From contig JAGGAD010000055.1 in the NCBI GenBank assembly GCA_017889625.1, forward strand, positions 1 through 41,071: a DNA stretch of 41,071 nt, given 5' to 3'. A program made the translations under genes and the position numbers. Below, in pieces: positions 15,316 to 24,448 of the stretch. This stretch comes from Bacillota bacterium (GTDB taxonomy: Bacteria; Bacillota; Negativicutes; Sporomusales; CTSoil-080). The notes under the pieces were generated by a model, which had not been told where the DNA came from, searched no databases, and saw only the letters and a list, made by a program, of their open reading frames with translations. Each line of letters begins with the position of its first letter. Positions within the stretch are counted from its first letter, which is position 1.

Positions 15316-15344
15316 TTGACACCATTATCCAGTTATGCTATAGT
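15316..15344 (+). promoter_or_regulatory. Sigma-A promoter of the cold-shock gene
   Basis: TTGACA (15316-15321), 17 nt, TATAGT (15339-15344). The leader would be only about 47 nt, shorter than the thermosensor leaders of E. coli cspA. Confidence 0.8.
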
Positions 15345-15397
15345 AGGTTTTGCATCACACTGTGACTTGCAGTACACTGTTAGGAGGAATTTTGTAG

Positions 15398-15595
15398 ATG
15401 ATCGGCAAAGTAAAGTGGTTTAGTGCGGAAAAGGGTTATGGCTTCCTTGAGAGGGAAGATGGCGGGGACGTTTTTGTTCATTTTTCCGCAATCCAAGATC
15501 AAGGATTTAAAACCTTGGTTGAGGGACAAGAGGTACAGTTTGAAATAGTCGAAGGAGCTCGCGGACCTCAAGCTTCTAATGTAACCAAATTGTAA
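15398..15595 (+). CDS. Cold-shock domain protein (CspA family)
   Basis: 65 residues, a single OB-fold cold-shock domain. RNP1 KGYGFL (14-19) and RNP2 VFVHF (27-31) are intact, and the start [16 protein letters not shown] is canonical. Such proteins bind single-stranded RNA and act as RNA chaperones or transcription antiterminators. AGGAGGA ribosome site 9 nt upstream. It has its own promoter and is followed by a 26-bp palindrome, so it is a single-gene transcript. Which csp paralogue it is cannot be told from the sequence. Confidence 0.95.
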   Translation: MIGKVKWFSAEKGYGFLEREDGGDVFVHFSAIQDQGFKTLVEGQEVQFEIVEGARGPQASNVTKL

Positions 15596-15601
15596 TTAAT
15601 T

Positions 15602-15627
15602 ACCCGGCTAGTAGCTACTAGCCGGGT
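15602..15627 (+). terminator. 26-bp perfect palindrome after the cold-shock gene
   Basis: ACCCGGCTAGTAG at 15602-15614 is exactly repeated in inverse at 15615-15627, followed by TTCGAATTT. The T tract is poor, so a terminator is likely but not certain; the symmetry would serve both strands. Confidence 0.6.
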
Positions 15628-15700
15628 TTCGAATTTATAAGCCAGATAATATTTTGAGGTATTGTCAAATAAGGATTATTTTAAAAACATCAAATTTTTA

Positions 15701-15729
15701 ACAGGAATTTTTACCTTTTAAGGGAATAA
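15701..15729 (+). promoter_or_regulatory. Candidate sigma-H promoter of hpf
   Basis: ACAGGAATT (15701-15709), 11 nt, AGGGAATAA (15721-15729). This matches the B. subtilis sigma-H pattern RnAGGAwWW-N11-12-RnnGAATWW at every defined position. It predicts a start near 15735, just before the hpf ribosome site. B. subtilis hpf (yvyD) is also controlled by sigma-H, together with sigma-B. Confidence 0.7.
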
Positions 15730-15762
15730 TACTAAATAAGATTTCTGAAAGGAGCTGGGATT

Positions 15763-16293
15763 ATGGCTATGACTGTACGAGGTAAAAACATCGAAGTTAC
15801 GCCGGCATTAAAAGATTATGTTGAAAAACGTATTGGCAAAATCACCAAGCACTTTGAAACCTTGAATGACATTATTGTAATATTGACTGTGGAAAAAGGT
15901 CGCCATATTGTAGAAGTTACGGTGCCGGTTAACGGTATGCTACTACGAGGTGAAGAGTCAACTACCGATATGTATGCATCTATCGATCTTGTTATTGATA
16001 AGCTTGAGAAGCAAATCGAAAAATATAAAACAAAATTGACTCGAAAATTACGTAACAGTGGTGTGCTTAAAGGTGAGGTTGCTAGCAGTGGACATGATTT
16101 GGAGGTAGATGAGTTTAAGATCGTCAAGACAAAACGTTTTGCTGTAAAGCCGATGACTACTGAAGAAGCTATTATGCAGATGAATTTAATAAATCATGAC
16201 TTTTTTGTTTTTACCAATGCGGAAACTGAGGATGTAAATGTCCTCTATCGGCGTAAAGATGGTAATTATGGGTTAATTGAACCTGAATTCTAA
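15763..16293 (+). CDS. hpf: Ribosome hibernation-promoting factor, long form
   Basis: 176 residues, the long HPF type that alone dimerises 70S ribosomes into inactive 100S particles in stationary phase. N-terminal ribosome-binding domain (about 1-100): VRGKNIEVTPALKDYVEKRI and DMYASIDLVIDKLEKQIEKY. C-terminal dimerisation domain (about 120-175): IVKTKRFAVKPMTTEEAIMQ and NHDFFVFTNAETEDVNVLYR. ATG with an AAAGGAG site. A sigma-H-type promoter lies directly upstream, linking it to the transition to stationary phase and sporulation. In B. subtilis it also lies near secA and prfB, as here. Confidence 0.96.
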   Translation: MAMTVRGKNIEVTPALKDYVEKRIGKITKHFETLNDIIVILTVEKGRHIVEVTVPVNGMLLRGEESTTDMYASIDLVIDKLEKQIEKYKTKLTRKLRNSGVLKGEVASSGHDLEVDEFKIVKTKRFAVKPMTTEEAIMQMNLINHDFFVFTNAETEDVNVLYRRKDGNYGLIEPEF

Positions 16294-16302
16294 AAAAAAT
16301 AG

Positions 16303-16330
16303 GGAACCGGGGATTACTCCCCGGTTCTTA
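16303..16330. terminator. Terminator between hpf and the minus-strand small gene
   Basis: GAACCGGGGA (16304-16313) pairs with TCCCCGGTTC (16318-16327) around TTAC. On the minus strand it is followed by an eight-T run (16293-16300 region), so it also serves the convergent gene. Confidence 0.85.
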
Positions 16331-16371
16331 TCATGTGTATGCCTCTGCATTTTATTATATAGGCTAATATA

Positions 16372-16560
16372 TTAGCTTAACAGCTCTTCAGTCAGACTCA
16401 GTTCATCAAGAACGATGGCTTTGGCAGTAAACTCCTCTTTTGATATTAAGCCTTTTTCCATTAATAACTCTAGGATAACAGCTACTGCCAGGGTGTTTTT
16501 GTAATCAACATCTTTCATATCCGCAATATGACCAGCAATTTCGAGTAATGATGGGTTCAT
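16372..16560 (-). CDS. Small conserved-looking protein of unknown function
   Basis: 62 residues, acidic, predicted helical, no cysteines, signal peptide or membrane segment. The centre (LAVAVILELLMEKGLISKEE) resembles the short helical motif at the end of SHOCT-like and other small regulatory proteins, but I do not recognise a family. The case for a real gene is a well-spaced GGGAGG ribosome site 7 nt before ATG 16560 and a downstream terminator with a T tract in its own direction. It stands alone, convergent with hpf and divergent from secA. Confidence 0.7.
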   Translation of the reverse strand: MNPSLLEIAGHIADMKDVDYKNTLAVAVILELLMEKGLISKEEFTAKAIVLDELSLTEELLS

Positions 16561-16744
16561 AAAGTGCCTCCCTATCAGAATATTAATGCATGTTCAGTCT
16601 CTAATTATTTCCATATTAAGGGCCGTATATTCAAACTGATGGGTAAATAGTGCAAAGTGTTGTGTAAAGAGAATGGTTGTTATAACGACGTTAGGGAAGA
16701 AAAAACGATACCGATTGATTAATCGAACAGATCTGTCCCATTTT

Positions 16745-16773
16745 TTGACTTATTGGTAGCATTCTGCTAAAAT
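16745..16773 (+). promoter_or_regulatory. Sigma-A promoter of secA-prfB
   Basis: TTGACT (16745-16750), 17 nt, TAAAAT (16768-16773). Just upstream is a 10-bp palindrome ACAGATCTGT that could be an operator, with no known protein assigned. Confidence 0.7.
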
Positions 16774-16804
16774 TTTAAGATAGGCATAAAGGAGATGATA
16801 CTGG

Positions 16805-19309
16805 TTGTTAAAATTTCTGAAGAAATTATTTGGTGATGATAATGAGCGGGAAATCAAGCGCTTGATGAAATACGTAGAAGCTATTAATGCGTTTGAACCC
16901 GATATTGAAAGGCTTAGTGATAATTCGCTTGCTACCAAAACAACTGAATTTAAGGAGCGCCTGGAAGCGGGCGAGACTTTAGAAGACATTTTGCCGGAAG
17001 CGTTTGCTGTTGTGCGGGAGGCCTCTAGGCGGGTGCTAGGTATGCGACATTTCGACGAACAGCTTTTAGGCGGTTTGACATTACATGGTGGAAATATTGC
17101 TGAGATGCGTACAGGTGAAGGAAAGACTCTTGTGGCGACTTTGCCAGTTTATCTTAATGCCTTGACCGGAAAGGGAGTTCATGTAGTCACGGTAAATGAT
17201 TATTTGGCTAAGCGTGACAGTGAATGGATGGGTAAAGTATATAGATTCCTTGGCCTAAGCGTGGGTTTGATTGTGCACGGTCTGGATTTTTCAGAACGAA
17301 AAATGGCTTACAATACGGATGTTACTTACGGTACTAATAATGAGTTTGGTTTTGATTACCTTCGCGATAACATGGTAATTCATCCTGACCAAATGGTTCA
17401 GAGGCCACTTAATTACGCTATCGTGGATGAAGTGGATAGTATTTTAGTTGATGAGGCTCGTACACCACTTATTATTTCTGGGCCCGGGGAAAAATCTACA
17501 GAGCTTTATACAGTGCTGTCAAAAGTTGTGCCAAAACTTAATGAAACTGAAGATTATACTGTAGATGAAAAGGCTCATACGGTAGCACCTACCGAAAGTG
17601 GCATTGCTAAGGCAGAACGGATGCTCAATGTTAAGAATCTTTATGAGAGTGAAAATATGGAGTTGTCTCATCACTTTAATCAGGCGTTAAAGGCTTGTGC
17701 GCTTATGAAACGGGATCGCGATTATGTGGTAAAAGATGGCGAAGTTATTATTGTTGATGAGTTTACAGGTCGGTTGATGTTTGGACGACGTTATTCGGAT
17801 GGTTTGCACCAAGCGATTGAAGCTAAAGAAGGTGTGAAGATTGAGCGGGAAAGTCAAACGTTGGCATCTATAACCTTCCAAAATTATTTTCGGATGTATA
17901 GTAAATTAGGTGGTATGACCGGTACAGCAAAGACAGAAGAGGAAGAATTCCGCAAAATTTATGGTTTGGATGTAATTGTTATTCCTACGCATATGTCAGT
18001 TGTCCGGGCAGATTTGCCTGACGTTATTTATAAGAACAAAAAAGCTAAGTATAAAGCCGTTATTCAAGACATTGTTGAGCGAAATGCCAAGGGACAGCCG
18101 ATATTGGTAGGTACTACGTCTATTGTTCAGTCAGAAGAACTTAGCGATTTATTGAAGAAACAAGGCGTGACGCATAATGTACTTAACGCTAAATATCATG
18201 AAAAAGAGGCGCAGATTGTAGCGTTAGCTGGTCAACGAGATGCGGTTACGATTGCTACTAATATGGCTGGCCGTGGTACTGATATTGTTTTGGGTGAAGG
18301 CGTAGATTCGATTGGTGGTTTGCATATTATTGGTACAGAGCGCCATGAGAGCCGCCGGATTGATAATCAACTGCGAGGTCGGTCAGGTCGACAGGGCGAT
18401 CCTGGGTCTACTCGCTTTTATTTGTCACTTGAGGATGATTTGATGCGGCTTTTCGGATCGGATAATATTGCCAGCGTCATGGAAAAATTGGGAATGGAAG
18501 AGAATGAGCCTATTGAGCATAGTCTGATTACCCGCTCAATTGAACAAGCTCAGAAAAAGGTTGAAGCCCGCAATTTTGATATCCGTAAACATGTTTTGGA
18601 ATATGACGATGTCATGAATCAGCAACGGGAAGTTATTTATAGTCAGCGGCGCAAAATACTTATGGGTGGATCAATGCGGGAAAATATTTTCTCTATGATT
18701 GAAAAAATTATAGGTCAGGGAATGGAGTTGTATGCTAACGAAAAGGTATATCCTGAAGAGTGGGATTATCAGGGACTCATTGATTATGCTGAAGGCTTTT
18801 TTGCGCCACAGGGTGAGCTAAAACAGGAAGTTCTGAGCACTTTAAGTCGGACTGAGCTTAGTGAAGCATTATTAACAGCTGCTACTAAGGGGTATGATAT
18901 TCGGGAGTCGGTTTTTGGCTCCGATAATATGCGGGAACTTGAAAAAGTAGTTATGCTTAAGGTTGTGGACGGTAAGTGGATGGAACACTTAGATGCAATG
19001 GATATGTTGCGGGAAGGAATCGGGCTTCGTGCTTATGGACAAAAAAATCCGCTTATAGAGTATAAAATTGAAGCGTTTGATATGTTTCAACAGATGATTG
19101 ACATTATCCAAGAAGAGATCGTCCATTATATTTATCGGGTGAATATTATTACTCAGCCGGAAGATCACTTGCAGAATGCCCATGCTAATCACGGTGAAGA
19201 GGAGACCGGCAAAGCGCCTATTGTAAATTCGGATACTGTCGGGCGTAATGATTTATGCCCATGTGGTTCAGGCAAAAAGTATAAAAAGTGTTGCGGTGCA
19301 GGAAAATAA
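16805..19309 (+). CDS. secA: Preprotein translocase ATPase SecA
   Basis: 834 residues, full length. SecA drives secretory proteins through SecYEG. Visible: Walker A MRTGEGKT (about 101-108), the DEAD-like [14 protein letters not shown] near 207-220, [18 protein letters not shown] near 325, the helicase-like [15 protein letters not shown] near 490 and [20 protein letters not shown] near 525. At the C-terminus is the zinc/SecB-binding tail [13 protein letters not shown]. The TTG start ([11 protein letters not shown]) follows AAAGGAGA by 9 nt and fits the family start. prfB follows 58 bp later, the usual Bacillota pair. Confidence 0.98.
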   Translation: MLKFLKKLFGDDNEREIKRLMKYVEAINAFEPDIERLSDNSLATKTTEFKERLEAGETLEDILPEAFAVVREASRRVLGMRHFDEQLLGGLTLHGGNIAEMRTGEGKTLVATLPVYLNALTGKGVHVVTVNDYLAKRDSEWMGKVYRFLGLSVGLIVHGLDFSERKMAYNTDVTYGTNNEFGFDYLRDNMVIHPDQMVQRPLNYAIVDEVDSILVDEARTPLIISGPGEKSTELYTVLSKVVPKLNETEDYTVDEKAHTVAPTESGIAKAERMLNVKNLYESENMELSHHFNQALKACALMKRDRDYVVKDGEVIIVDEFTGRLMFGRRYSDGLHQAIEAKEGVKIERESQTLASITFQNYFRMYSKLGGMTGTAKTEEEEFRKIYGLDVIVIPTHMSVVRADLPDVIYKNKKAKYKAVIQDIVERNAKGQPILVGTTSIVQSEELSDLLKKQGVTHNVLNAKYHEKEAQIVALAGQRDAVTIATNMAGRGTDIVLGEGVDSIGGLHIIGTERHESRRIDNQLRGRSGRQGDPGSTRFYLSLEDDLMRLFGSDNIASVMEKLGMEENEPIEHSLITRSIEQAQKKVEARNFDIRKHVLEYDDVMNQQREVIYSQRRKILMGGSMRENIFSMIEKIIGQGMELYANEKVYPEEWDYQGLIDYAEGFFAPQGELKQEVLSTLSRTELSEALLTAATKGYDIRESVFGSDNMRELEKVVMLKVVDGKWMEHLDAMDMLREGIGLRAYGQKNPLIEYKIEAFDMFQQMIDIIQEEIVHYIYRVNIITQPEDHLQNAHANHGEEETGKAPIVNSDTVGRNDLCPCGSGKKYKKCCGAGK

Positions 19310-19367
19310 ATTTTCGTTATTTCGCATTATATTGTAAAATTACAAATAAAATTTAGGGGGAAGCAAG

Positions 19368-20478
19368 TTGTTATTGGAGGATTTACGGCGACCAGTGGAG
19401 GATTTGGCAGTTAGATTAGATGAAGTAAGGGCTTCTCTTTGACGTAACGGCTAAAGAGCTAGAAATCGCTGAATTAGAACATAAAATGGCGGCACCTGAT
19501 TTTTGGAATGATCCCGATAGTGCCCAAAAAACGATGCAACAAATGACTAGGCTAAAAGACAGTGTTGGACAGTATTTTGATTTATCTGGTAGGCATAGTG
19601 ACGTGATGGTTTTGTGGCAACTGGGTATGGATGAACAAGATGAAAGGGTTTATCCAGAAGTGGAAGAAGCAATAGTGTCCTTGTCTAAGGAATTGGATTT
19701 GCTGGAAATGACGTTGATGTTGTCTGGTGAATATGATGTCAATAATGCTATCGTTACTTTACATGCCGGGGCCGGTGGCACGGAAGCTCAAGATTGGGTT
19801 CAGATGCTACTTAGAATGTATGTCCGGTGGGCGGAGAAAAATAAATATAAGGTTGAAATGATGGATTTCCTGGCTGGGGATGAGGCTGGTGTAAAGAGTG
19901 CAACTATTTTAGTGTCCGGTATTAACGCCTATGGTTATCTCAAAGCTGAAAAAGGGGTGCACCGCTTAGTGCGGATATCGCCGTTTGATGCTTCTGGCCG
20001 GAGGCATACGTCCTTTGCCGCAGTAGATGTCATGCCTGAAATTGATGATAACATTGAAGTTAATATAGATATGGCTGATGTTCGGGTAGATACGTTTCGG
20101 GCTAGTGGTGCTGGAGGCCAGCACATCAATAAAACTGATTCTGCGGTTCGCATGACTCATATGCCCACAGGTATTGTCGTGCAATGTCAGAATGAACGCT
20201 CACAGATTCAAAATCGCGAGCAATGTATGCGACTTCTACGGGCTAAATTGTTCGAATTAGAGCGGCAGAAGCAAGCGGATATAAAAGGTGAATTAAGTGG
20301 TGATTATCAGGCTATTGAGTGGGGCAGTCAAATTAGGTCTTATGTTTTTCATCCATATAATTTAGTTAAAGATCATCGTACAGGAGCTGAAACTGGCAAT
20401 GTTCAGGCGGTTATGGATGGAGACCTTGGCGAATTTATTGAAGCCTATTTAAAGCAGGAAAAGAGTGCCGAAAAGTAG
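19368..20478 (+). CDS. prfB: Peptide chain release factor 2, with programmed +1 frameshift
   Basis: Release factor for UGA and UAA stops. The reading frame opens at TTG 19368 behind AGGGGGA and runs 24 codons to CTT TGA at 19437-19442. The rest, including the GGQ and SPF motifs, is in the +1 frame from GAC 19441. This is the classic autoregulatory site: a slippery CTT before an in-frame UGA followed by C, with an SD-like AAGGG just upstream. With the shift the protein is about 369 residues, normal for RF2. SPF (stop-codon recognition) is near residue 204 and GAGGQHINK (peptidyl-tRNA hydrolysis) near 247. When RF2 is scarce, UGA is read slowly and the shift is favoured. Confidence 0.97.
19437..19442 (+). 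promoter_or_regulatory. RF2 +1 programmed frameshift site
   Basis: CTT TGA followed by C, with the internal SD-like AAGGG at 19427-19431. The spacing to CTT is about 5 nt, slightly more than the 3 nt in E. coli. Confidence 0.95.
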
Positions 20479-20492
20479 GGAGGCGTTCTTAA

Positions 20493-21185
20493 GTGAGTAA
20501 ACGGTTAAAATGGATTTTTGGCTTAGTTTTGGCCGTAGTTATCATTGAGGAACTTTGTTTGCCTTGGCTGGTAAGTTCTTGTGTGACCCTTGGTATGGCT
20601 GAAATATTGGCGACTGAGCGAGTGACGGTGTCGATAGAAAAACGGCCGGCATTGGCGATGGTCGCTGGACTCTTTGATCGTATAGCTGTAAAAACGGAAA
20701 ACGCTAAAGTCGATAAAATTAATTTTGCTGAATTTGACGTTGTTTTAACTGATGTAAAGCTAGATGCCCAGGCGCTTATCGGTCGGCGTCAGTTGGTAGT
20801 GCAGTCGGCAGGTGATGCTGAGCTTACTGCTGTACTGACTCAGGAGGAACTTAGCCGGTTTCTTAACCAGGCGGTAAAAGGGGTCAAAAATGCGGTTGTG
20901 ACGGTGAGCGATAACCAAGTTAAAGTTAATGGCGATTTTGGCTTGAGCGGTATTGCCAGTGTAGCGGTAACTTTAGAGGGCCGGATTATTGCCGATGGAC
21001 AGAAAATTAAATTTGTAACGGATCGATTTTTGATTAATAATACGCTTGTCGGAAAGCTTGGTGGAGCTGCACTCACAGAAGTGGTTTTAGCAGATTTAAA
21101 AAAACTTCCCTTTGGGGTGACGGTACGGACAATTAGCATGGATAATGGCAAAGTTACTGTTTATGCTGATAACCGTGTTAATTAG
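20493..21185 (+). CDS. DUF2993 (LmeA-like) membrane-anchored protein
   Basis: 230 residues. An N-terminal hydrophobic helix (about 7-27, KWIFGLVLAVVIIEELCLPW) is followed by an extracytoplasmic beta-rich domain of the DUF2993/LmeA family, whose actinobacterial member binds phospholipids. The stretch VTVSIEKRPALAMVAGLFDR and FDVVLTDVKLDAQALI are the recognisable family parts. GTG start with GGGAGG 8 nt upstream, 14 bp after prfB, so probably in the same transcript. Role in this organism unknown; a lipid-binding envelope function is inference. Confidence 0.83.
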   Translation: MSKRLKWIFGLVLAVVIIEELCLPWLVSSCVTLGMAEILATERVTVSIEKRPALAMVAGLFDRIAVKTENAKVDKINFAEFDVVLTDVKLDAQALIGRRQLVVQSAGDAELTAVLTQEELSRFLNQAVKGVKNAVVTVSDNQVKVNGDFGLSGIASVAVTLEGRIIADGQKIKFVTDRFLINNTLVGKLGGAALTEVVLADLKKLPFGVTVRTISMDNGKVTVYADNRVN

Positions 21186-21282
21186 GGCTATAAGTTTTAG
21201 TATAATAAATGGATTGATTAGGAAAGATAAGGTGTCCGGACCTCGGTAGGTAGTGTTATTTTATGGCAAGGTGGAGAGAGGT

Positions 21283-23349
21283 TTGACTGATTTTAAATAT
21301 AATCGTGCGTTATTGTTGTTAATTGTTGTTGGTTTTCTTGCGGCCCTTGTTATTGGTTGGCAGCGGCATATTGTTGAAGTGAATAATTCTTCCGTTGAGC
21401 TTGTGCTTGATTATGAAGATATTATCAGCTTAGCTCAGACCGAGGGGGTTTCTGAGCACCTTTTGATGCAGCAATTCAAGGATGCAGGTATTAATTCATT
21501 GGCGGTGTATGACAAGACACTGGAAAAACTTGAAAAAAATGGTAAAATAACAGTTGCAACTGGTGGGAACTTGCTGGCGCGGTATCGGATGGGAGAAAAG
21601 GCAGGGTTGCCCAACAACGATCAATATAATCCAATTGTTCCATCTTATGTGTATATATTTGCTGCCAGCCAAGAGGCTGGAGGCTTAGCGCTGTTTGAAG
21701 AAGTTAAAGACGATATTATTCGCCGTATTGGTAGCGAGCGGGTTAGAGAAGTGTCCCTTGATGGTGCTGGACGCTGTTTGGCAGTGGCGGCTAATTACGA
21801 AAAGTTATACAAAGATAATTTAGGGTTATCTACTGCGGAAATGCAGGATGTTACCAAGTATGGATATAATATCGTGGCACGACCTAGTAATTACCTTACA
21901 GCACAACCTCAAGACATTGAGAGTGAATTTAACAGGCTTTTGCCGTTTGATAATGTTACCGGAATTATGCCTGTGGGCGAAGCGGTTCTGGGCTATCCTA
22001 ACTTAGTGTCGCTTTCAGCCGGGAAAATGCGGCAGATGGATTTGACATTGTATATGATTGAGCATCCGCTACAGTTGCAATTTTTAAAGCAGGATGGACT
22101 GTTGCCTCTTGCTGCGGATACTGGCTATAATGTTGCCCGAGTTTATGTTATTCCTAAAGATGAACAACCAAAACTCAAGATGAATGAAGCTATTCACCGT
22201 TGGGCAATTACCGTTGATCAGGAGCGCAATATCCGGGTAAATTTGCTACGAAAATATGATAAACCTGCACTGGGCATGTCTTTGATTGAGACTAATCTTA
22301 AATATGTGGCCGGCGTAAAACAGTCGTTGCTAGACCGTGGTTTTGTTATTGGACGAGCTGGCGTTTTTCAGCAGTACTATCCTAGTCGTTGGCTGTTAGC
22401 AATAATTGCAGTAGGTGCAACTGCTGCAGGGGTATTACTATTAACGTTGATTAGGCCGTTAGCATCGCGTTATCAGTATGCTTTATTAGTGCTGTTGTCC
22501 ATAGTTTTAGTATTGCCGATTGTTGGCGGCGGAGGTACTTTGGCACGTCAGGCGATAGCTTTGGCTTGTGCTACAGTTTTTCCTGTATTGGCAATGACAT
22601 GGCAGCTGGATCGTTGGAAAAATTGCCATCCGTTTAAGGGATCTGCAATATCGCGAATTATTGTCGATGGTGTTGGTGGTTTGGTTTTAATTACATTATT
22701 GTCGTTAGTGGGTGGCATATATGTAGGAGCAATCTTAGGTGATATTCGGTTTATGCTTGAGATTGAGATTTTTAGGGGGGTTAAACTGACATTTGTTTTG
22801 CCGCTGATTCTTATGACCATGACATATTTTTCACGATACAACCTTTTTAAAAGTATTGACAATGAAACGGGTGTTAGGGAAAAACTACTTAAAATCCTTA
22901 ATTATCCGATATATCTAAAGACTTTGCTGGGAATTGGTGTTTTGGCGTTAGTCGGTTGGGTGTATGTTGGTCGGTCTGGTCATACTGCGGGGGTACCAGT
23001 GCCGGGTATTGAAGTAAAACTCAGGACTTTTTTGGAAAACGTTATGTATGCTAGGCCTCGCGAAAAAGAATTTATGATTGGTCATCCGGCTTTTCTGTTA
23101 GCGGTTATGGCGCTTTATCGACGGTGGCCGCAGCTGTGTCATTATTTTTTAGTGATTGTTGCTATTGTTGGTCAAGGTTCACTGGTCGAAACATTTGCTC
23201 ATATCCGGACTCCTATCTTTATGTCGCTGGTGCGTGGGGTTGAAGGTATGGTTGTGGGGGCGGCCATCGGTATTGTAGCTGTAATCGTAGTACAGTTGTT
23301 GCATTATCTGTCGTTCATTTTGGGAAGGAGATCTGTCGTTGATGAGTAA
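21283..23349 (+). CDS. DUF5693 polytopic membrane protein
   Basis: About 688 residues. One membrane helix at the N-terminus (ALLLLIVVGFLAALVIGW) leads into a large extracytoplasmic domain of about 350 residues. After it come eight or so hydrophobic segments, including WLLAIIAVGATAAGVLLL and ALLVLLSIVLVLPIVG, ending near VVQLLHYLSFIL. DUF5693 proteins lie directly upstream of csaB across Bacillota, which suggests a part in assembly or export of the pyruvylated cell-wall polymer; this is inference. I prefer TTG 21283, 6 nt after GGAG; GTG 21253 in the same frame has only a weak site. Overlaps csaB by 8 nt. Confidence 0.83.
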   Translation: MTDFKYNRALLLLIVVGFLAALVIGWQRHIVEVNNSSVELVLDYEDIISLAQTEGVSEHLLMQQFKDAGINSLAVYDKTLEKLEKNGKITVATGGNLLARYRMGEKAGLPNNDQYNPIVPSYVYIFAASQEAGGLALFEEVKDDIIRRIGSERVREVSLDGAGRCLAVAANYEKLYKDNLGLSTAEMQDVTKYGYNIVARPSNYLTAQPQDIESEFNRLLPFDNVTGIMPVGEAVLGYPNLVSLSAGKMRQMDLTLYMIEHPLQLQFLKQDGLLPLAADTGYNVARVYVIPKDEQPKLKMNEAIHRWAITVDQERNIRVNLLRKYDKPALGMSLIETNLKYVAGVKQSLLDRGFVIGRAGVFQQYYPSRWLLAIIAVGATAAGVLLLTLIRPLASRYQYALLVLLSIVLVLPIVGGGGTLARQAIALACATVFPVLAMTWQLDRWKNCHPFKGSAISRIIVDGVGGLVLITLLSLVGGIYVGAILGDIRFMLEIEIFRGVKLTFVLPLILMTMTYFSRYNLFKSIDNETGVREKLLKILNYPIYLKTLLGIGVLALVGWVYVGRSGHTAGVPVPGIEVKLRTFLENVMYARPREKEFMIGHPAFLLAVMALYRRWPQLCHYFLVIVAIVGQGSLVETFAHIRTPIFMSLVRGVEGMVVGAAIGIVAVIVVQLLHYLSFILGRRSVVDE

Positions 23350-24445
23350 TATCGTGATTTCCGGCTATTACGGGTTTGCTAACGCCGGTGATGAGGCGAT
23401 GTTGACGGCGATGATCGAAGCGTTGACCGCTGTCGACCCTGAGGTTAAAGTAACGGTTATTTCGGGAAATCCAGCGGACACTAAGCGCCGCCATGGGGTG
23501 GAAGCGGTGTATCGTTTGAACTATCCTGAAATTATGCGTGTTATAGCAAAAAGCCAGTTACTGATAAGCGGCGGAGGAAGTTTACTTCAGGATGTTACAA
23601 GTGATCGCAGTCTGTATTATTATTTAAGTATTATGATGTTGGCCAAAAAATTAGGAATACCAGTTATGTTGTATGCGCAAGGAATTGGTCCGGTTCAGGG
23701 GAATTTGGCCAAGGCGGCTACGCGCTATATAGGTAATACGGTTGATCTTATAACAGTACGCGATGATGAGTCATGTGATGAATTAAAGACATTGGGAGTT
23801 AAAAAACCGCCGATTTATGTTACTGCTGATCCGGTGTTGGCATTGCAACCGGTTGATCGGGAATTTGGGCGCAGGTTGTTAGGACAGTATCAATTAGGAG
23901 AAGCCAAACCTATAATTGGATTGTCGGCACGTGAGTGGAAGGATTGGGCTCATTACAAAAACATTATTGCTAGTGTGCTGGATAAAATTGTTGATGAGTT
24001 TGGGGCTAAGGTGGTCTTGTTGCCAATGCAGTGGCCGGAAGATTTTAGAGTGTCGCAGCTGATAAAAGAGCGAATGCATCGTCCGGCGGTACTTTTGGAA
24101 GAAAAGCTAACCACCAGCGAACTTTTGTCAGTGGTGGGTAATTTAGATATGTTGATTGGCATTAGATTGCATGCGTTGATTTTTGCTGCGGTAATGCATG
24201 TGCCAATGTTGGGAATTTCTTATGATCCTAAAATTGACCGATTTTTGGAAAGTATTAGCGATATACGGGCTGGAGCATTGCATAATATAACTACTGAAGA
24301 GTTAATGGGGCGAGTTAGGGGAAGATGGCCGGAGATTAGTATACCTAATACAAGCCGGGAGGAGCGTATTAGTGAGTTGCGCAGTAAAGCCTTCCGTAAT
24401 GCGGAATTAGCGCTAGAACTAATTCAAAATCGAAGGCGAGGATAA
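23342..24445 (+). CDS. csaB: Polysaccharide pyruvyltransferase CsaB
   Basis: 367 residues. CsaB adds ketal-linked pyruvate to a cell-wall polysaccharide, making the ligand to which SLH-domain proteins attach. Family marks: the N-terminal ISGYYGFANAGDEAMLTAMI (5-24), LLISGGGSLLQDVTSDRSLY near 75-94, ARKLGIPVMLYAQGIGP-like stretch near 105-118, and the C-terminal IGIRLHALIFAAVMHVPMLG near 279-298. ATG 23342 is 11 nt after GAAGGAG; TTG 23339 is a possible alternative. Its presence suggests SLH-anchored surface or outer-membrane proteins in this organism. Translationally linked to the DUF5693 gene. Confidence 0.94.
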   Translation: MSNIVISGYYGFANAGDEAMLTAMIEALTAVDPEVKVTVISGNPADTKRRHGVEAVYRLNYPEIMRVIAKSQLLISGGGSLLQDVTSDRSLYYYLSIMMLAKKLGIPVMLYAQGIGPVQGNLAKAATRYIGNTVDLITVRDDESCDELKTLGVKKPPIYVTADPVLALQPVDREFGRRLLGQYQLGEAKPIIGLSAREWKDWAHYKNIIASVLDKIVDEFGAKVVLLPMQWPEDFRVSQLIKERMHRPAVLLEEKLTTSELLSVVGNLDMLIGIRLHALIFAAVMHVPMLGISYDPKIDRFLESISDIRAGALHNITTEELMGRVRGRWPEISIPNTSREERISELRSKAFRNAELALELIQNRRRG

Positions 24446-24448
24446 TTG

